From NCBI GenBank assembly GCA_963835685.1, contig CAWIGI010000004.1:310001-374000 (forward strand): a stretch of DNA of 64,000 nucleotides. The letters run 5' to 3'. Under the pieces are notes generated by a model. It was not told where the DNA came from. It made no database searches and saw only the letters and a list, made by a program, of their open reading frames with translations. The DNA comes from DATAGF01 sp963835685. Lineage in GTDB: Bacteria; Actinomycetota; Thermoleophilia; Miltoncostaeales; Miltoncostaeaceae. Made by a program: the position numbers and the translations under genes. Shown here piece after piece: positions 1 through 8,690 of the stretch (its first letter is position 1; every line of letters starts with the position of its first letter).

Positions 1-1201
1 ACGGCGGGTACCCGGACCGGCGCAGGGCGATCAGCACCTCCGCCGTGTCGTCGGTGTCCGGATAGTTCTCGTTCTCGAACTCGAACGACCATCCCCCGGG
101 CCGGCCCCGCCGCGGGATCCGGTGCCAGTCGCCGTACCGGGTCACCTCCTTCGCGAGCAGCCACGCGGCGGCCGTCGCCAGCGCCGGGTCGTCCGGCGCC
201 GCCCCCGCGTCGGCGAGCGCGATCGCGCCCAGCGCGGTGTCCCACACCGGCGACAGGCACGCCTGGATGCGCAGGCGCTCCCCGTCGTCGAGGTCCAGCG
301 CGAACGCCCCCTCGAACCCGGCCAGCCCACGCGCGATGACGGGGTGGTCGAGCGGGAAGCCGAGCGTGTGGAGCGCCAGGATCGAGTACACCCACGGCGG
401 CTGGATCCCGCCCCACGAGCCGTCCGCCTCCTGGCGCTCGCAGATCCAGCGGGCCACCCGCGCCTCGGCCAGGCGCCGCAGCGGCCGGATCGGCCGCCGC
501 TCGTAGAGCCGCGCCAGCGTCAGGCTCCGCGTGAGCACCGGCGTCCAGGGTCCCGGCGTCTTGGGGCGCGGCCCTGGGCCGGTCCCGGGGGGCTCGAGGA
601 AGAGCTCGTCGCAGCCGTGCGGCTGGCGGAAGGTCGGGTTGCGGGAGAGGACGATCATCAGCGCCACGAAGGTCCCCCGCGCCCAGCTCGCGAAGCGGTA
701 GGGGGACATGGGCGCTCGCGCCGGCAGCAGGATCATCTCGGGCGGCAGCACCGGCAGCGCCGACCACGGGTACTGGCCGAGCACCGCGAGCCAGAGCTTG
801 GTGAAGAAGCGCGCCCGGTTGACGCCGCCGCCGGCCAGCACGACCTCGCGCGCGCGGGCGAGGCGCGGGTCCGAGGCCGGGAGGCCGCAGAGGCGCAGGG
901 CGTAGTAGGCCTCGGCCGTCGTCGAGAGGTCGGCCGGGCCCGAGTACCAGACCCGCCAGCCGCCGTCGGCGCCCTGGACCGCGAGGAGCTCGTTGGCCAG
1001 CCGGCGGCGCAGCTCGTCGTCGGACAGCCCGAGGGCCTCCAGGAGGAAGACGTGCTCGGCGGTGATCGTCGCGTTCGACTCCAGCTCGCCCCACCAGAAG
1101 CCCTCGGGGGACTGCAGCCGGCGCAGGTGCGCCTCCCCCCGCTCGAGGGCCTCGCGGGCCTCGTCGCGCACCGACGATCCGTGGACCGTGCCGGTGGTCA
1201 C
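1..1201 (-). CDS. shc: Squalene-hopene cyclase, 3' end cut by window edge
   Basis: Cyclises squalene to hopene/hopanol, the committed step of hopanoid synthesis, as a monotopic membrane enzyme. The gene starts at a GTG whose GTGA overlaps the stop of hpnA, and about 400 codons are present before the left edge (family length about 630). The reading shows QW-type repeats (VQGADGGW near the N-terminus, QEADGSWGG further on). The catalytic DxDD motif appears as DTDD at about residues 382-385 (positions 44-58). It is the last visible gene of a minus-strand hopanoid operon. The C-terminal part of the alpha-toroid is outside the window, so completeness cannot be judged. Confidence 0.93.
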   Translation of the reverse strand, partial: MTTGTVHGSSVRDEAREALERGEAHLRRLQSPEGFWWGELESNATITAEHVFLLEALGLSDDELRRRLANELLAVQGADGGWRVWYSGPADLSTTAEAYYALRLCGLPASDPRLARAREVVLAGGGVNRARFFTKLWLAVLGQYPWSALPVLPPEMILLPARAPMSPYRFASWARGTFVALMIVLSRNPTFRQPHGCDELFLEPPGTGPGPRPKTPGPWTPVLTRSLTLARLYERRPIRPLRRLAEARVARWICERQEADGSWGGIQPPWVYSILALHTLGFPLDHPVIARGLAGFEGAFALDLDDGERLRIQACLSPVWDTALGAIALADAGAAPDDPALATAAAWLLAKEVTRYGDWHRIPRRGRPGGWSFEFENENYPDTDDTAEVLIALRRSGYPP

Positions 1202-2188
1202 GCGGCCCGCCGCTCCGTCCGGAACCACTCGACCGCGTCGGCGAGGGCGGCGCGCACCGGCGACTGGGGCATCCCGAGCTCGCGGACGGCGCGCGACCCG
1301 TCCACGAACATCCGCTTGCGCGCCATGAGCGCGCCGTCGAGCGGGGCGAGGGGCTCGCGCCCGAGCATGCGGCCCTCGATGGTCTCGTCGACGGCCGCGA
1401 CCGCGATCGCCACCGCGTGCGGCAGTCGCACCCGGGGCGCGCGCCGCCCGGCGATGCTCGCCAGCGCGGCGAGGATCTCGCGCAGCGTCATGTTCTCGTT
1501 GCCCAGGATGTAGCGCCGTCCCGGCGCGCCGCGCTCGAGCGCCAGGCGGTGCCCGGCCGCGACGTCGCGGACGTCCACCAGGTTCAGGCCGGTGTTCAAC
1601 GTAGGCCGGCATCCGCCCGGCGAGGAAGTCGGACACGATCCGGCCGGTGGGCGTGGGCGCGTGGTCGCCCGGCCCCACCGGCGCGGTCGGGTTCACCACC
1701 ACGACGTGGCGCCCCTCGGCCGCCGCCGCGAGCGCCAGGCGCTCCGACGCCACCTTCGATCGCTTGTACGCGCCGATCACCTGGGACGGCGGCTGAGGGG
1801 TGTCCTCGTCGCCCGGGCTGCCGTCGGCCGGCAGGCCGACGGTGGCTACGGAGGACGTGTGGACGACGGGCGCCCCCTCCTGCGCGGCGGCGCGCAGGAC
1901 GTTGCTTGTACCGTCAACGTTCGTCTCGCGCACCTCGGCCGCCCGGTGGCGGGCCAGCGAGTAGAGGGCGGCGACGTGGAAGACGGCGTCTGCCCCGCGG
2001 GTCGCGCGCTCGACCGCGCCGGCGTCGCGGAGGTCGCCGGCGACCGGCTCGCAGCCCTCGGGCAGGCGGCCCGATCCCATGCTCTGCGGTCGCACCAGCG
2101 CGCGCACGGCCCATCCGTGCGAGAGGAGGTGGGAGGCGACGTGGCCGCCCACGAACCCGGTCGCGCCGGTGACGAGCGCGGTGCTCAC
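1198..2188 (-). CDS. hpnA: Hopanoid-associated sugar epimerase HpnA (single-base frameshift)
   Basis: NAD(P)-dependent extended SDR/epimerase found in hopanoid clusters; its exact substrate is not established. The N-terminal part reads as a Rossmann fold (TGATGFVGGHVA near the start, YKRSK as the YxxxK catalytic motif). A family signature then follows (PTAPVGPGD, then FLAGRMPAYV). There the frame breaks: the downstream half (TGLNLVDVRDVAAGH to the end) is in another frame, joined at about 1595-1600, where one extra base turns GTT-GAC-ACC into gttgaacacc. The GTG start overlaps the hpnG stop, and the stop overlaps the shc start. Because the flanks are conserved on both sides, a sequencing indel is likelier than a dead gene. 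Confidence 0.85.
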
Positions 2189-2820
2189 CTCAGCCTCCGA
2201 AGCGTCTGCTCGAGCCCGGCGCGCAGCGCCCGGCCCGCCTCCCGGACGGCGGGGCCCAGCCTCACGAGGGCGGGCACGTCGCGCGGGTGGCGCAGGAAGT
2301 AGAGCAGCCCGGCGCCGGGCGTCAGGCGGCCGGCCGCGTCCATCAGGCCATCGAAGTCCGGGAGGCGATGGCGCGTCTCGTCGGTCACCGCCCGGAGCGC
2401 GAGGAAGGGGATGCCCGCCGCGCGGGAGGCGCGCGCGAGCGCCGCGCTCTCCATGTCGACCGCGACCCCGTCGAGGCGCGCCCGGTCGGCGGGGGTGCGG
2501 GCCAGGCGCACCGAGCTCACCAGCGTGCCCCGCGCGCCCGGCGCGGCGGCGAGCATCTCCGGGTCCGGCGCGAAGCTCTCGCCGCTCGCCTCGTCGCGCA
2601 CCTCGTCGGGCGCCACGAGGTCGCCCACCCGCAGCTCCGGGGAGAGCGCGCCGCAGAAGCCCGCCGACACCAGCGCCCGCAACGGCTGCGCGGTCACGGC
2701 CGCCGCCGTGCGCTCGGCCGCGGCCGCGCCCATTCCCGAGACGTGGATCGCCAGCTCCGGCCCCGCCAGCTCCGCCAGGGCGCGCCGCTCGGCGGGAACG
2801 GCGCACACCACCGCGATCAC
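2185..2820 (-). CDS. hpnG: Adenosylhopane nucleosidase/phosphorylase HpnG
   Basis: Member of the purine nucleoside phosphorylase/MTA-SAH nucleosidase superfamily. In hopanoid clusters HpnG removes adenine from adenosylhopane on the way to ribosylhopane and bacteriohopanetetrol. The 211-residue protein has the family opening (IAVVCAVPAERRAL), a glycine-rich stretch (VSGMGAAAAERTAAA), SAGFCGAL, and a VDMESAALA motif that carries the ribose-contacting Met-Glu. The GTG start overlaps the hpnH stop by GTGA, and the stop overlaps hpnA, so the genes are translationally coupled. Position between hpnH and hpnA supports HpnG over a generic MTA nucleosidase. Confidence 0.9.
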   Translation of the reverse strand: MIAVVCAVPAERRALAELAGPELAIHVSGMGAAAAERTAAAVTAQPLRALVSAGFCGALSPELRVGDLVAPDEVRDEASGESFAPDPEMLAAAPGARGTLVSSVRLARTPADRARLDGVAVDMESAALARASRAAGIPFLALRAVTDETRHRLPDFDGLMDAAGRLTPGAGLLYFLRHPRDVPALVRLGPAVREAGRALRAGLEQTLRRLR

Positions 2821-3824
2821 GAGCGGGCCAGGGTCACCAGATCGCGCGGACTCTTGAAGGCGTCGAGGATCGTGCTCGCCTCATATCCGCAGTGCATGAG
2901 GCAGTTCGCGCACCTGGGGTCCCTGTCCGTCCCGTAGGCGTCCCAGTCGGTCTCCTCGTAGAGCTCGCGAAGGCTGCCGACGTGCTTGTCGGCGAGGAGG
3001 TAACACGGGCTGCGCCATCCCTCCACCGTGTACGTGGGCATCGCCCATGCCGTGCACCTGTAGTCGCGCTTGCCCTGCAGGAACTCGTGGAAGAGGGGGT
3101 TGTTGTAGAAGGGGATGTCCATGTGATCGCACAGGTCGTGCACCTGTGAGTAGAGCGCCTGCGCCTCTTTGCGGGCGAGGAACTGCTCGCGGTCGTGGGT
3201 GACCGACTCGTAGTCGAAGCCCGGCGACGTGATGCACCCCTCGACACCCATCTCCTTCAGGAACACGAAGAGCTCGACGTACTCCTCGGCCGGGGTGCCG
3301 CGGTAGATCGTCGTGTTCGTGCACACGCGGTAGCCGAGTGAGATGGCCTCGCGCATGTAGGCCGTTGCCTTGTCGAACACCCCATCGCGGTTGACGGCCT
3401 TGTCGTGCACCTCACGCATGCCGTCCAGGTGAACGACGAAGGCGAATTTGTTCGACGGGGGGATGCGGCCGAAGGCCCGGTTCATCAGCAGGCCGTTCGT
3501 GCACATGTAGACGAAGCGGCCCTGCGCGGTGATGCCGTTGACGATCTCGTCGATCTGCTTGTGGATCATCGGCTCGCCGCCGGGGATGTTCACGATCGGG
3601 GCGCCCGCCTCCTCGGCCACGCGCAGGCACTCCTCCACCTCCATGCGCTTGTGGAAGACGTGCTCGTACTCGCGGATGCGGCCGCACCCGTGACAGGCGA
3701 GGTTGCAGATCTCGAGCGGCTCCAGCATGAGGGTCACGGGGAAGCGCTCGGCGCGCTGGATCAGGCGCTTCTTCACCAGATAGCTCGCCATGCCGAGCTC
3801 GAGCGATCGAGGACGGTGGGGCAC
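2817..3824 (-). CDS. hpnH: Adenosyl-hopene transferase HpnH (radical SAM)
   Basis: Radical SAM enzyme that adds the 5'-deoxyadenosyl group to hopene, giving adenosylhopane, the first step of C35 side-chain formation. The CxxxCxxC cluster motif (CNLACHGC) is at residues 40-47, followed by the SAM-contacting NIPGGEP stretch. A C-terminal Cys cluster (CANCLMHCGYE) is typical of the family. The GTG at 3824 is chosen as start because an AGGAG lies 6 nt upstream; the open frame continues further upstream only as an antisense shadow. Length 335 residues matches the family. A spacer of about 110 nt separates it from ispA, and its stop overlaps hpnG. Confidence 0.95.
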   Translation of the reverse strand: MPHRPRSLELGMASYLVKKRLIQRAERFPVTLMLEPLEICNLACHGCGRIREYEHVFHKRMEVEECLRVAEEAGAPIVNIPGGEPMIHKQIDEIVNGITAQGRFVYMCTNGLLMNRAFGRIPPSNKFAFVVHLDGMREVHDKAVNRDGVFDKATAYMREAISLGYRVCTNTTIYRGTPAEEYVELFVFLKEMGVEGCITSPGFDYESVTHDREQFLARKEAQALYSQVHDLCDHMDIPFYNNPLFHEFLQGKRDYRCTAWAMPTYTVEGWRSPCYLLADKHVGSLRELYEETDWDAYGTDRDPRCANCLMHCGYEASTILDAFKSPRDLVTLARS

Positions 3825-3934
3825 GTGGCGCTCCTGGCCGGTCGGGACGGTCGGGATGCTCTCACAGACGCTATCCCACCGGCCCATCCGGGACAAAGTC
3901 GGCGGCGGCACCGGCCGCTGCCGCCCCTCTGACC

Positions 3935-4801
3935 TCAGTGGTGCCGGGCGAAGGTCAGGTCGGCGATCCCGACGAGGTCGTCGGCCGGCCCGGGCAGCGC
4001 GGCCAGCGCGGCGAGCGCACGCGAGTGCGCCTCGCCCGCCAGCCGGCGCGCGCCCTCGATGCCGTGGCTGCTGACGTAGGTCACCTTCCCCCGCCGGGCG
4101 TCGGCGCCGACGGACTTGCCGAGATCGGCCTCCGAGCCCTCGACGTCGAGGATGTCGTTGACGATCTGGAACAGCAGCCCCAGCTCGCGCGCGAAGACCC
4201 GCAGCGCGCCGTCCACGTCGGGCTCCGGCCGGGCGAGCACGAGGGCGCAGTGGACCGCGCAGGCGATCAGGCGGCCGGTCTTCAGGGCGTGGACCCGGCG
4301 GAGGGCCGCCGGCGACTCGCGGCCATGGTCCTTCAGGTCGAGGTACTGGCCCCCCACCATGCCGCCCACGCCGGTCGCCCGGCTCAGCTCGAGCAGGATC
4401 CCGACGCGCACCTCCGGGCCGCCGGGCTGGCGCTCGGCCACGAGGCGGACGGCTTCCGCGAACAGCGCGTCGCCGGCGAGGATCGCGGTGTCCTCCCCGT
4501 AGAGCACGTGGCAGGTCGGCCGGCCCCGCCGCAGCTCGTCGTCGTCCATCGCCGGCAGGTCGTCGTGGATCAGCGAGTACGTGTGCACGAGCTCGAGGGC
4601 GGCGGCGGCGGGCAGCAGCCGCTCGGGGGGCTCGCCGAGACTCTCGGCGGTCGCCAGTGCCAGGACGGGCCGGATGCGCTTGCCGCCGGCGAGCAGGGAA
4701 TGGCGCATCGCCTCGACGAGGCCCTCGGTGCCGGTCATCTCCACCCGCTCCCCGGGGTCGGTGGCGGCGAAGTCGAGCCCCTGGAGGTAGCCCTCGACCA
4801 T
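3935..4801 (-). CDS. ispA: Farnesyl diphosphate synthase (short-chain polyprenyl synthase)
   Basis: Condenses IPP with DMAPP/GPP to give FPP, the precursor of the squalene used by the cyclase downstream. The first Asp-rich motif reads DDLPAMD with Tyr five residues before it, the pattern of bacterial type-II FPP synthases such as E. coli IspA. GGKRIRP near the N-terminus binds diphosphate. The second Asp-rich motif is NDILD rather than the usual DDxxD, so its first Asp is Asn. The 288-residue length fits the family. No alternative ATG, GTG or TTG lies between the upstream in-frame stop and 4801. First gene of the hopanoid operon. Confidence 0.9.
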   Translation of the reverse strand: MVEGYLQGLDFAATDPGERVEMTGTEGLVEAMRHSLLAGGKRIRPVLALATAESLGEPPERLLPAAAALELVHTYSLIHDDLPAMDDDELRRGRPTCHVLYGEDTAILAGDALFAEAVRLVAERQPGGPEVRVGILLELSRATGVGGMVGGQYLDLKDHGRESPAALRRVHALKTGRLIACAVHCALVLARPEPDVDGALRVFARELGLLFQIVNDILDVEGSEADLGKSVGADARRGKVTYVSSHGIEGARRLAGEAHSRALAALAALPGPADDLVGIADLTFARHH

Positions 4802-4865
4802 GTCGCGCAGGTGCTCGGGGTAGGACGTGGGCGGCCTCCGCAGCCTTCGTCACGGCGGACGCGGC

Positions 4866-4871
4866 ATGCTA
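4866..4871 (-). promoter_or_regulatory. Candidate -10 box of the hopanoid operon
   Basis: On the minus strand a TAGCAT hexamer lies about 65 nt upstream of ispA, in the gap to the divergent dehydrogenase gene. It matches the TANNNT -10 pattern seen before many genes here. No convincing -35 is visible. It overlaps the possible upstream ATG of the dehydrogenase. Confidence 0.4.
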
Positions 4872-4877
4872 GCGGGC

Positions 4878-5898
4878 ATGCGCGCCCTGATCCTCCACGG
4901 ACCCGGCGACCTGCGCCTGGAGGAGGTGCCCGATCCGGCAGCCGCCCCCGGCGAGGTCGTGGTGCGCGTCGACGCCGCGCTCACCTGCGCGACCGACGCG
5001 AAGATGCTGCGAGCCGGCGCCCACCCCGCCCTGGGGCCGCTCCCGGCGCCGCTGGGCCACGAGGTGGCCGGGACGGTCCTCGAGGCCGGCGACGGCGTGC
5101 CGTGGCCCGCGGTCGGGGACGCGGTCGTGGTCGCCAACTCGGGCCCCTGCGGGGCGTGCCGGGCGTGCCGCGAGGGACGCGCGAACCTCTGCGAGTCGAT
5201 CGTCCACCTCACCGGGGCCTTCGCCGAGCGCCTCCGCGTGCCCGCGGCCATCGTCGCGCGGAACACGCTGGCCGTCCCGGCCGGGCTCGGGCCCGCGCTC
5301 GCCGCGATGGCCGAGCCGCTCGCGTGCGCCCTCCACGCCGCAGCCCGCTGCGGGGCCGGGCCCGGCGACCTCGTCCTGATCCTCGGCGGAGGGGTGCAGG
5401 GCCAGCTGCTGGCCGGAGTCCTGGCCGGGCGCGGGTGCCGCGTGCACGTCGCCGACCCCCACCCCGACCGCCGCGCCCGTGCGCTGCGCTTCGGAGCCGA
5501 GGCCGCCCACGAGGCCCCGCGCGGCCCGGAGGGGGTGGCCGCCCTGCGGCGCGCGGTGCCCGGCGGGACGTGGGGCGGACGCCGTGGTAGAGGCGGTGGG
5601 GCGGCCCGAGACCTGGCGGGCGGCGGCCGCCCTCGCCCGGCCGGGCGGGGAGGTCCTGCTCCACGGCGGGTGCCCGCCCGGGAGCGAGGTGACGCTCCCC
5701 ACCGGGCCGCTGCACTACGAGGAGCTCACGCTCCGCGGCTCATACCACCACACGCCGGACGCCGTGCGGGCGGCCGTCGACATGCTCGCCGGGGGCGCCC
5801 TGCCGTTCCCCGAGCTGCTGGGGGAGCCGATCGGGCTCGCGGACGTGGCGAGGGTCCTCACCGAGGAGCGGGGCGCCAAGCGCCCCGTGCTGCCCTAG
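4878..5898 (+). CDS. Zinc-dependent alcohol dehydrogenase (MDR family), single-base frameshift
   Basis: Medium-chain dehydrogenase/reductase that oxidises an unknown alcohol or polyol with NAD(P). The N-terminal half has a catalytic-zinc Cys (TCATDAKM), the GHEVAGTV motif, and a structural-zinc Cys set (GPCGACRACREGRANLC). A Rossmann glycine stretch (LGGGVQGQ) follows. At about 5568 one surplus base breaks the frame; the C-terminal part (GADAVVEAVGRPE to the end) continues in a second frame up to 5898. The start at 4878 (MRALILHGPG) fits the family; an ATG at 4866 is possible. Divergent from the hopanoid operon, but nothing ties it to hopanoids. Confidence 0.8.
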
Positions 5899-6317
5899 CG
5901 CCTCCGGGAGCGGGAGAGGACCTTGTCGGCCGCGGCCGCCAGCTCGCGCAGGGCGGCCAGCTCCTTCTCCTGGCTGCGCACGATCGCCTCGAGGTCGCGG
6001 ATCGCCTCGCTCGCCCGCGCGAGGGCGGCGTTGACGGTCGCGGGCGCCGCGCGGCCCCGCCTGCCGCGGGCGGCGGCGCGCGTCACCTTGCGCCGCGGCC
6101 CGGCGCGCCGTTTGCGCGGCTGCAGCGGCGCGCCGCGCTTCCGAGCGACCCGGTAGTAGTTCGCCGCGACGGTCCCCGCACGCCGCCCGGTGCTCTCGGA
6201 CAGCTTCTGGAACGCCTGGGTGCGGGTGAGGCCCTCCTCGGCCATGATCCTCTCGACCTGCTCGAAGATCTCGTTGCCGATGTTGCCCCGCGTGGTCGCG
6301 GGCTGGTCGTCGGCCAT
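5895..6317 (-). CDS. Small basic putative DNA-binding protein with C-terminal coiled coil
   Basis: 140 residues of unknown function. Residues about 12-60 form a helical segment (NEIFEQVERIMAEEGLTRTQ, then SESTGRRAGTVAANYYRVAR) that resembles a helix-turn-helix. A Lys/Arg-rich linker (residues about 62-90) and a C-terminal heptad-like helix (ASEAIRDLEAIVRSQEKEL) follow. This suggests a dimeric DNA-binding protein, by inference only. GGAGG sits 4 nt before the ATG. It has its own promoter region and overlaps the dehydrogenase end tail-to-tail by 4 nt. Confidence 0.7.
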   Translation of the reverse strand: MADDQPATTRGNIGNEIFEQVERIMAEEGLTRTQAFQKLSESTGRRAGTVAANYYRVARKRGAPLQPRKRRAGPRRKVTRAAARGRRGRAAPATVNAALARASEAIRDLEAIVRSQEKELAALRELAAAADKVLSRSRRR

Positions 6318-6430
6318 GACGCCTCCGGTCCGGTGTAAATACCCCTGACCGTCGCAGTATAGGTCGTACGTCAGACGTTATGTGAAGCCGCCGGACTTAC
6401 CTGCTCGGCGGCTGGAAATTCACACGCGAT
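6318..6430 (-). promoter_or_regulatory. Promoter region with small palindrome upstream of the 140-aa protein
   Basis: Noticeably less GC-rich than its surroundings. On the minus strand a TATACT -10 lies at 6356-6361. Upstream of it is an imperfect -35 (TTCACA) and a perfect short inverted repeat ACGTC-a-GACGT (6368-6378) sitting in the spacer. The palindrome is placed where a repressor, possibly the gene product itself, could block polymerase; that role is inference. Confidence 0.5.
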
Positions 6431-7630
6431 TCACGTCTCGTCAACGGCGAACACGGCCATGGTCGCCGTGAAGCCGTGGACGAAGCTCTTGCCGCCCACC
6501 GGCCCGATCTCGCCGTTGCAGAAGAGGCCCGCGGCCGGGATGCGGTCGAGCTCGTCGGCGATGGCCGCCGCGTCGTGGTGCGGGGCCGGGAACATGCGCG
6601 TGCCGCGGCCGTTGCAGCTGAAGACCAGGGCCCCCCCCGGGGTCGCGCCGCCCAGCGCCCCGCGCGCGTCGCGCAGCGCGGCCCGAAGGTCCTCGTCGGC
6701 CGAGCCGGCGTCGCGCACGTGGAAGCGCATCGTCTGTCCCACGCGCACCCTCTCGCCCACGACCAGCGCCCCCGTGTCCCGGTCGCCCCCGTGGATCGAT
6801 CGGATGAGGAAGTCGCCGCGCCCGTAATCGGGGATGTTCTCGTCGATCACCAGGCCGGTGAGGAGGCCCTCGGCGGCCAGCTCCTGCTCGGCGGGATCCA
6901 GGGCGGCGATGACCTCCTCGAGCTTGGCGAGGGCCGGCATGCCCGCCAGCTCGTGGACGGTCGAGCCGTCGGCGGCCGTGATCACCATCTCGGGCCCGAT
7001 CGGCATGCATCCCTGCGACACCACGGTGCGGATACGCGCCCCGCGCAGGGCCACCGCGACCGCGCCCTCGGTCAGCACGTCCGCGCCGGCGAACAGCGTG
7101 TGGTCCCCGGGCCGGCGCCCGCCCGACGCCAGGCCGCCGACGACGGGGGGCGCCCCCGGCTCCTCGTTGAGCTGGGCGAGCAACCCGTCGGCGGGGAAGG
7201 TGAACGGGTCGGCGAGCATCACGATCGGCCCGATGTTGCCCGCGGGCGCGTCCGCGATGGCGTCCGGCCAGCCGAGCACGCCCATGCCGTCGGCCACGGG
7301 ACGCGCGACCAGCCGGAACGGGATGACCTCGGCCCCCGGCAGGCGGGCCGCCCAGACCGCGAGCGCGGGGCCGTCCTCGACCTCCCGGCCTTCGGCGACG
7401 ATGGCCTCGCCCATGGAGCCGATGAGATGCTCCGGAGCGAGCTCGCGGTGGATCGCCGCGAGGAGGTCCTCCGCGTCCTCGCACAACGGCGGCGACGCGA
7501 AGACGACGGCGAGCGTCGGGGGGCCGGCCGCGAGGCCCCGCCGCGCTCCCGCGCACGCCTCGCGGGCCGCGTCCGCCGGGTCGGCGGCCAGCGACAGCCC
7601 CGCTCCGAACGTGGCGGCGGTGCTCGTCAT
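6431..7630 (-). CDS. FIST domain protein
   Basis: 399-residue protein of the FIST_N/FIST_C family, sensory domains thought to bind small ligands such as amino acids. Visible family features are the N-terminal alpha/beta core (LAVVFASPPL, HLIGSMGEAIVAEGREVEDG) and PPVVGGLASGG. The C-terminal portion contains FSCNGRGTRMF and GLFCNGEIGPVGG, the CNG motifs typical of FIST_C. There are no membrane segments and no fused output domain. ATG overlaps the stop of the DUF2007 gene (ATGA), so it is the last gene of the argF operon. Confidence 0.85.
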   Translation of the reverse strand: MTSTAATFGAGLSLAADPADAAREACAGARRGLAAGPPTLAVVFASPPLCEDAEDLLAAIHRELAPEHLIGSMGEAIVAEGREVEDGPALAVWAARLPGAEVIPFRLVARPVADGMGVLGWPDAIADAPAGNIGPIVMLADPFTFPADGLLAQLNEEPGAPPVVGGLASGGRRPGDHTLFAGADVLTEGAVAVALRGARIRTVVSQGCMPIGPEMVITAADGSTVHELAGMPALAKLEEVIAALDPAEQELAAEGLLTGLVIDENIPDYGRGDFLIRSIHGGDRDTGALVVGERVRVGQTMRFHVRDAGSADEDLRAALRDARGALGGATPGGALVFSCNGRGTRMFPAPHHDAAAIADELDRIPAAGLFCNGEIGPVGGKSFVHGFTATMAVFAVDET

Positions 7631-7926
7631 GCGGACGATTCTGGCGCACCGCGGCCCGGCTCGCCCGTCTCGTCGATCGGCTCCATGGGGTCGAGCAGGG
7701 CGCGGGCCTCCAGCGCGCGGTCGGCGGGCACCAGCAGCTCGCGGGGCCCACCAGCGAGCATGTCCGGCACGTCGATGGTGGCCCGCCGCACCACCACGGG
7801 GATCTCGAGCTCGGCCAGCAGGCTGGCGAGCATCTCCGCCTCCGGCTGATGGCGCGCGAAGGCGACCTTGACCCAGCGCACCGGCTCCTCCTTCGGCCCG
7901 CGCCCGCGGCGGCGGAAGATCGTCAC
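7627..7926 (-). CDS. DUF2007-type small signal-transduction-like protein
   Basis: 99 residues with the DUF2007 layout: WVKVAFARHQPEAEMLASLL, then a short beta segment IPVVVRR, and a C-terminal LLVPADRALEARALLD. These proteins are distantly GlnB-like and are called putative signal-transducing proteins; a biochemical role is not established. GTG start; 10 nt downstream of the rhomboid gene stop and overlapping the FIST start, so cotranscribed. Confidence 0.75.
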   Translation of the reverse strand: MTIFRRRGRGPKEEPVRWVKVAFARHQPEAEMLASLLAELEIPVVVRRATIDVPDMLAGGPRELLVPADRALEARALLDPMEPIDETGEPGRGAPESSA

Positions 7927-7936
7927 GTGCGCACCG

Positions 7937-8665
7937 CTACACCGAGCCCATGGCCGGCGCCCGCGGCGGGGGCTCGTCTCGCCCGATGAGGAACGGCTTG
8001 ATCAGCGCCGCGCCGGCCACGAATCCGCCGATGTGCGCCAGGTAGGCGACGTCCCCGCCCCCGGCCGAGTCGCCCAGGAAGACGACCTGCAGCGCGAGGT
8101 AGATCGCGAGCCAGAGCCACGCCGGCAGCCTGAACGGCAGGAAGAAGAACGGCAACACCACGGTCCACACCCCCACGCGAGGGTAGAGCACGAGGTACGC
8201 CCCCAGCACGCCCGAGATCGCGCCGGACGCCCCGATGAGCGGCACCGGGCTGTCCGCGTCCGCGGCCGACTGGGCGATGCCGGCCAGGGCTCCGCAGAGC
8301 AGGTAGAAGGGCAGGAAGCGGATCCTCCCCAGGCGATCCTCGATGTTGTTGCCGAAGACCCACAGGAACAGCATGTTGAAGATCAGGTGGAGCCAGCCGC
8401 CGTGGAGGAACTGGCTGCTGAACAGCGTGAGATAGCTGCTGCCCTCGGCGTTCAGCTCCTGGCACGCGTCGATCGGCGGGTCGCCGTCGGCGAAGAGGTT
8501 GTCGGCGACGAGCCCGTACTCGCAGATGAACGCCTGCTCGCTCTCGATCGTCCCGTCGCTCGGCTTCGCGACCTGGAACAGGAAGACCAGCGTGCAGGCG
8601 ACGATCAGCCCGATCGTGAGCACCGGGGGGCGCCGCGTCGGGTTGACGTCGCTGAGGGGGATCAC
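7937..8665 (-). CDS. Rhomboid family intramembrane serine protease
   Basis: Cleaves transmembrane substrates within the membrane. The nucleophile Ser is in GASGAISG and the catalytic His in AHIGGFVAG, on predicted helices 4 and 6. The first helix (TIGLIVACTLVFLFQVA) is followed by a loop and the conserved HGGWLHLIFNMLFLWVFG. 242 residues, GTG start. Position 26 nt after argF in the same operon; no substrate is evident. Confidence 0.92.
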   Translation of the reverse strand: MIPLSDVNPTRRPPVLTIGLIVACTLVFLFQVAKPSDGTIESEQAFICEYGLVADNLFADGDPPIDACQELNAEGSSYLTLFSSQFLHGGWLHLIFNMLFLWVFGNNIEDRLGRIRFLPFYLLCGALAGIAQSAADADSPVPLIGASGAISGVLGAYLVLYPRVGVWTVVLPFFFLPFRLPAWLWLAIYLALQVVFLGDSAGGGDVAYLAHIGGFVAGAALIKPFLIGRDEPPPRAPAMGSV

Positions 8666-8690
8666 GGTGGCCTCGGCCCGCGCCCGGGGG

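Noticed and set aside
122..1513. Plus-strand open frame of 463 codons
   Set aside because: Antisense to squalene-hopene cyclase and HpnA; Arg/Pro/Ala-rich with no family motifs, a typical GC-driven shadow.
3825..4853. Upstream extension of the hpnH reading frame (678 codons in total)
   Set aside because: It runs antiparallel in frame over ispA with low-complexity sequence; the ribosome site at 3824 gives a normal HpnH.
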